A DNA stretch of 5,457 nt, taken from Pseudomonadota bacterium. Its GTDB lineage: Bacteria; Pseudomonadota; Gammaproteobacteria; Burkholderiales; Burkholderiaceae_B. The stretch spans positions 1 through 5,457 of the forward strand of contig JAEWFK010000086.1 in assembly GCA_023388835.1 (NCBI GenBank). Reading direction: 5' to 3'. The notes under the pieces are model-generated. The model was not told the DNA's origin. It made no database searches and was given only the letters and a program-made list of their open reading frames with translations. Position 1 is the first letter of the stretch. Every line of letters begins with the position of its first letter. Below, piece by piece: positions 5,376 through 5,457 of the stretch. A program made the translations under genes and the position numbers.

Positions 5376-5457
5376 GGGCGGCCGGCTCCCTTGCCGGAAT
5401 CTACAGCGGGGCGGTTGGCGGCCGTGCCGGCGGACACGACGCCCCCGCGAGCGTTCC
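5372..5457 (-). CDS. 3' end of an upstream gene, translationally overlapped with the MotB-like gene (partial)
   Basis: Only the last 27 codons are inside the window, read from the right edge. They encode a low-complexity Ala/Gly-rich tail ending SAGTAANRPAVDSGKGAGRP, followed by TGA at 5374-5372, which overlaps the ATG of the MotB-like gene (ATGA). This overlap is typical of translationally coupled operon partners. The family cannot be recognised from this tail. From the partner's MotB-like architecture I would expect a MotA/TolQ/ExbB-type channel subunit, possibly with a long C-terminal extension. The other frames here are less convincing: one stops at TAG about 24 bp earlier, and one is simply an upstream extension of the MotB-like frame with no ATG in view. 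Confidence 0.5.
   Translation of the reverse strand, partial: NARGGVVSAGTAANRPAVDSGKGAGRP

Overview
The window is a compact, GC-rich stretch of bacterial chromosome. It looks like a betaproteobacterium of the Burkholderiales, probably the Bordetella/Achromobacter group (Alcaligenaceae). This placement rests on recognising the protein families: long-form ArgG, the ArgF sequence type and a DUF3579 protein beside argF. It is recollection plus inference, not a database result.

Layout, left to right. (1) 99-479, +: a small protein with two predicted membrane helices and no recognised function. (2) 585-1919, +: argG, argininosuccinate synthase, preceded by a perfect TATAAT box and two small hairpins. 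(3) 1920-1990: a short gap almost filled by a 25-bp-stem hairpin with a T8 tract, a very strong terminator for argG that abuts the argF stop codon. (4) 1991-2947, -: argF, ornithine carbamoyltransferase, convergent with argG. (5) 2948-3149: a divergent intergenic region with candidate promoters for argF and for the next gene. (6) 3150-3482, +: a DUF3579 protein. (7) 3488-4102, -: an Ogt-type methylated-DNA-protein cysteine methyltransferase, tail to tail with the DUF3579 gene and only 5 bp away. (8) 4146-5375, -: a MotB/OmpA-like membrane protein with a 30-bp, three-copy tandem repeat in its linker. (9) 5372-5457, -: the 3' end of an upstream gene that overlaps it by the 4-bp ATGA arrangement.

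How the genes work together. ArgF makes citrulline from ornithine and carbamoyl phosphate, and ArgG condenses citrulline with aspartate. The pair therefore supplies two consecutive steps of arginine synthesis from converging, separate transcripts. The ogt gene and the MotB-like gene share a strand with a 43-bp gap and may be co-transcribed with the cut-off upstream gene. That upstream gene would be expected to encode a MotA/TolQ/ExbB-type partner. This is inference from the MotB-type helix and the gene overlap, because too little of the upstream gene is visible to recognise it.

Most of the window is ordinary core metabolism and DNA repair. The points that merit a second look are the large argG/argF hairpin, which may be a copy of a dispersed repeat, the non-flagellar MotB-like protein with its repeat-bearing linker, and the terminator-like hairpin directly in front of the DUF3579 start codon. 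I saw no RNA genes, insertion sequences or CRISPR arrays.
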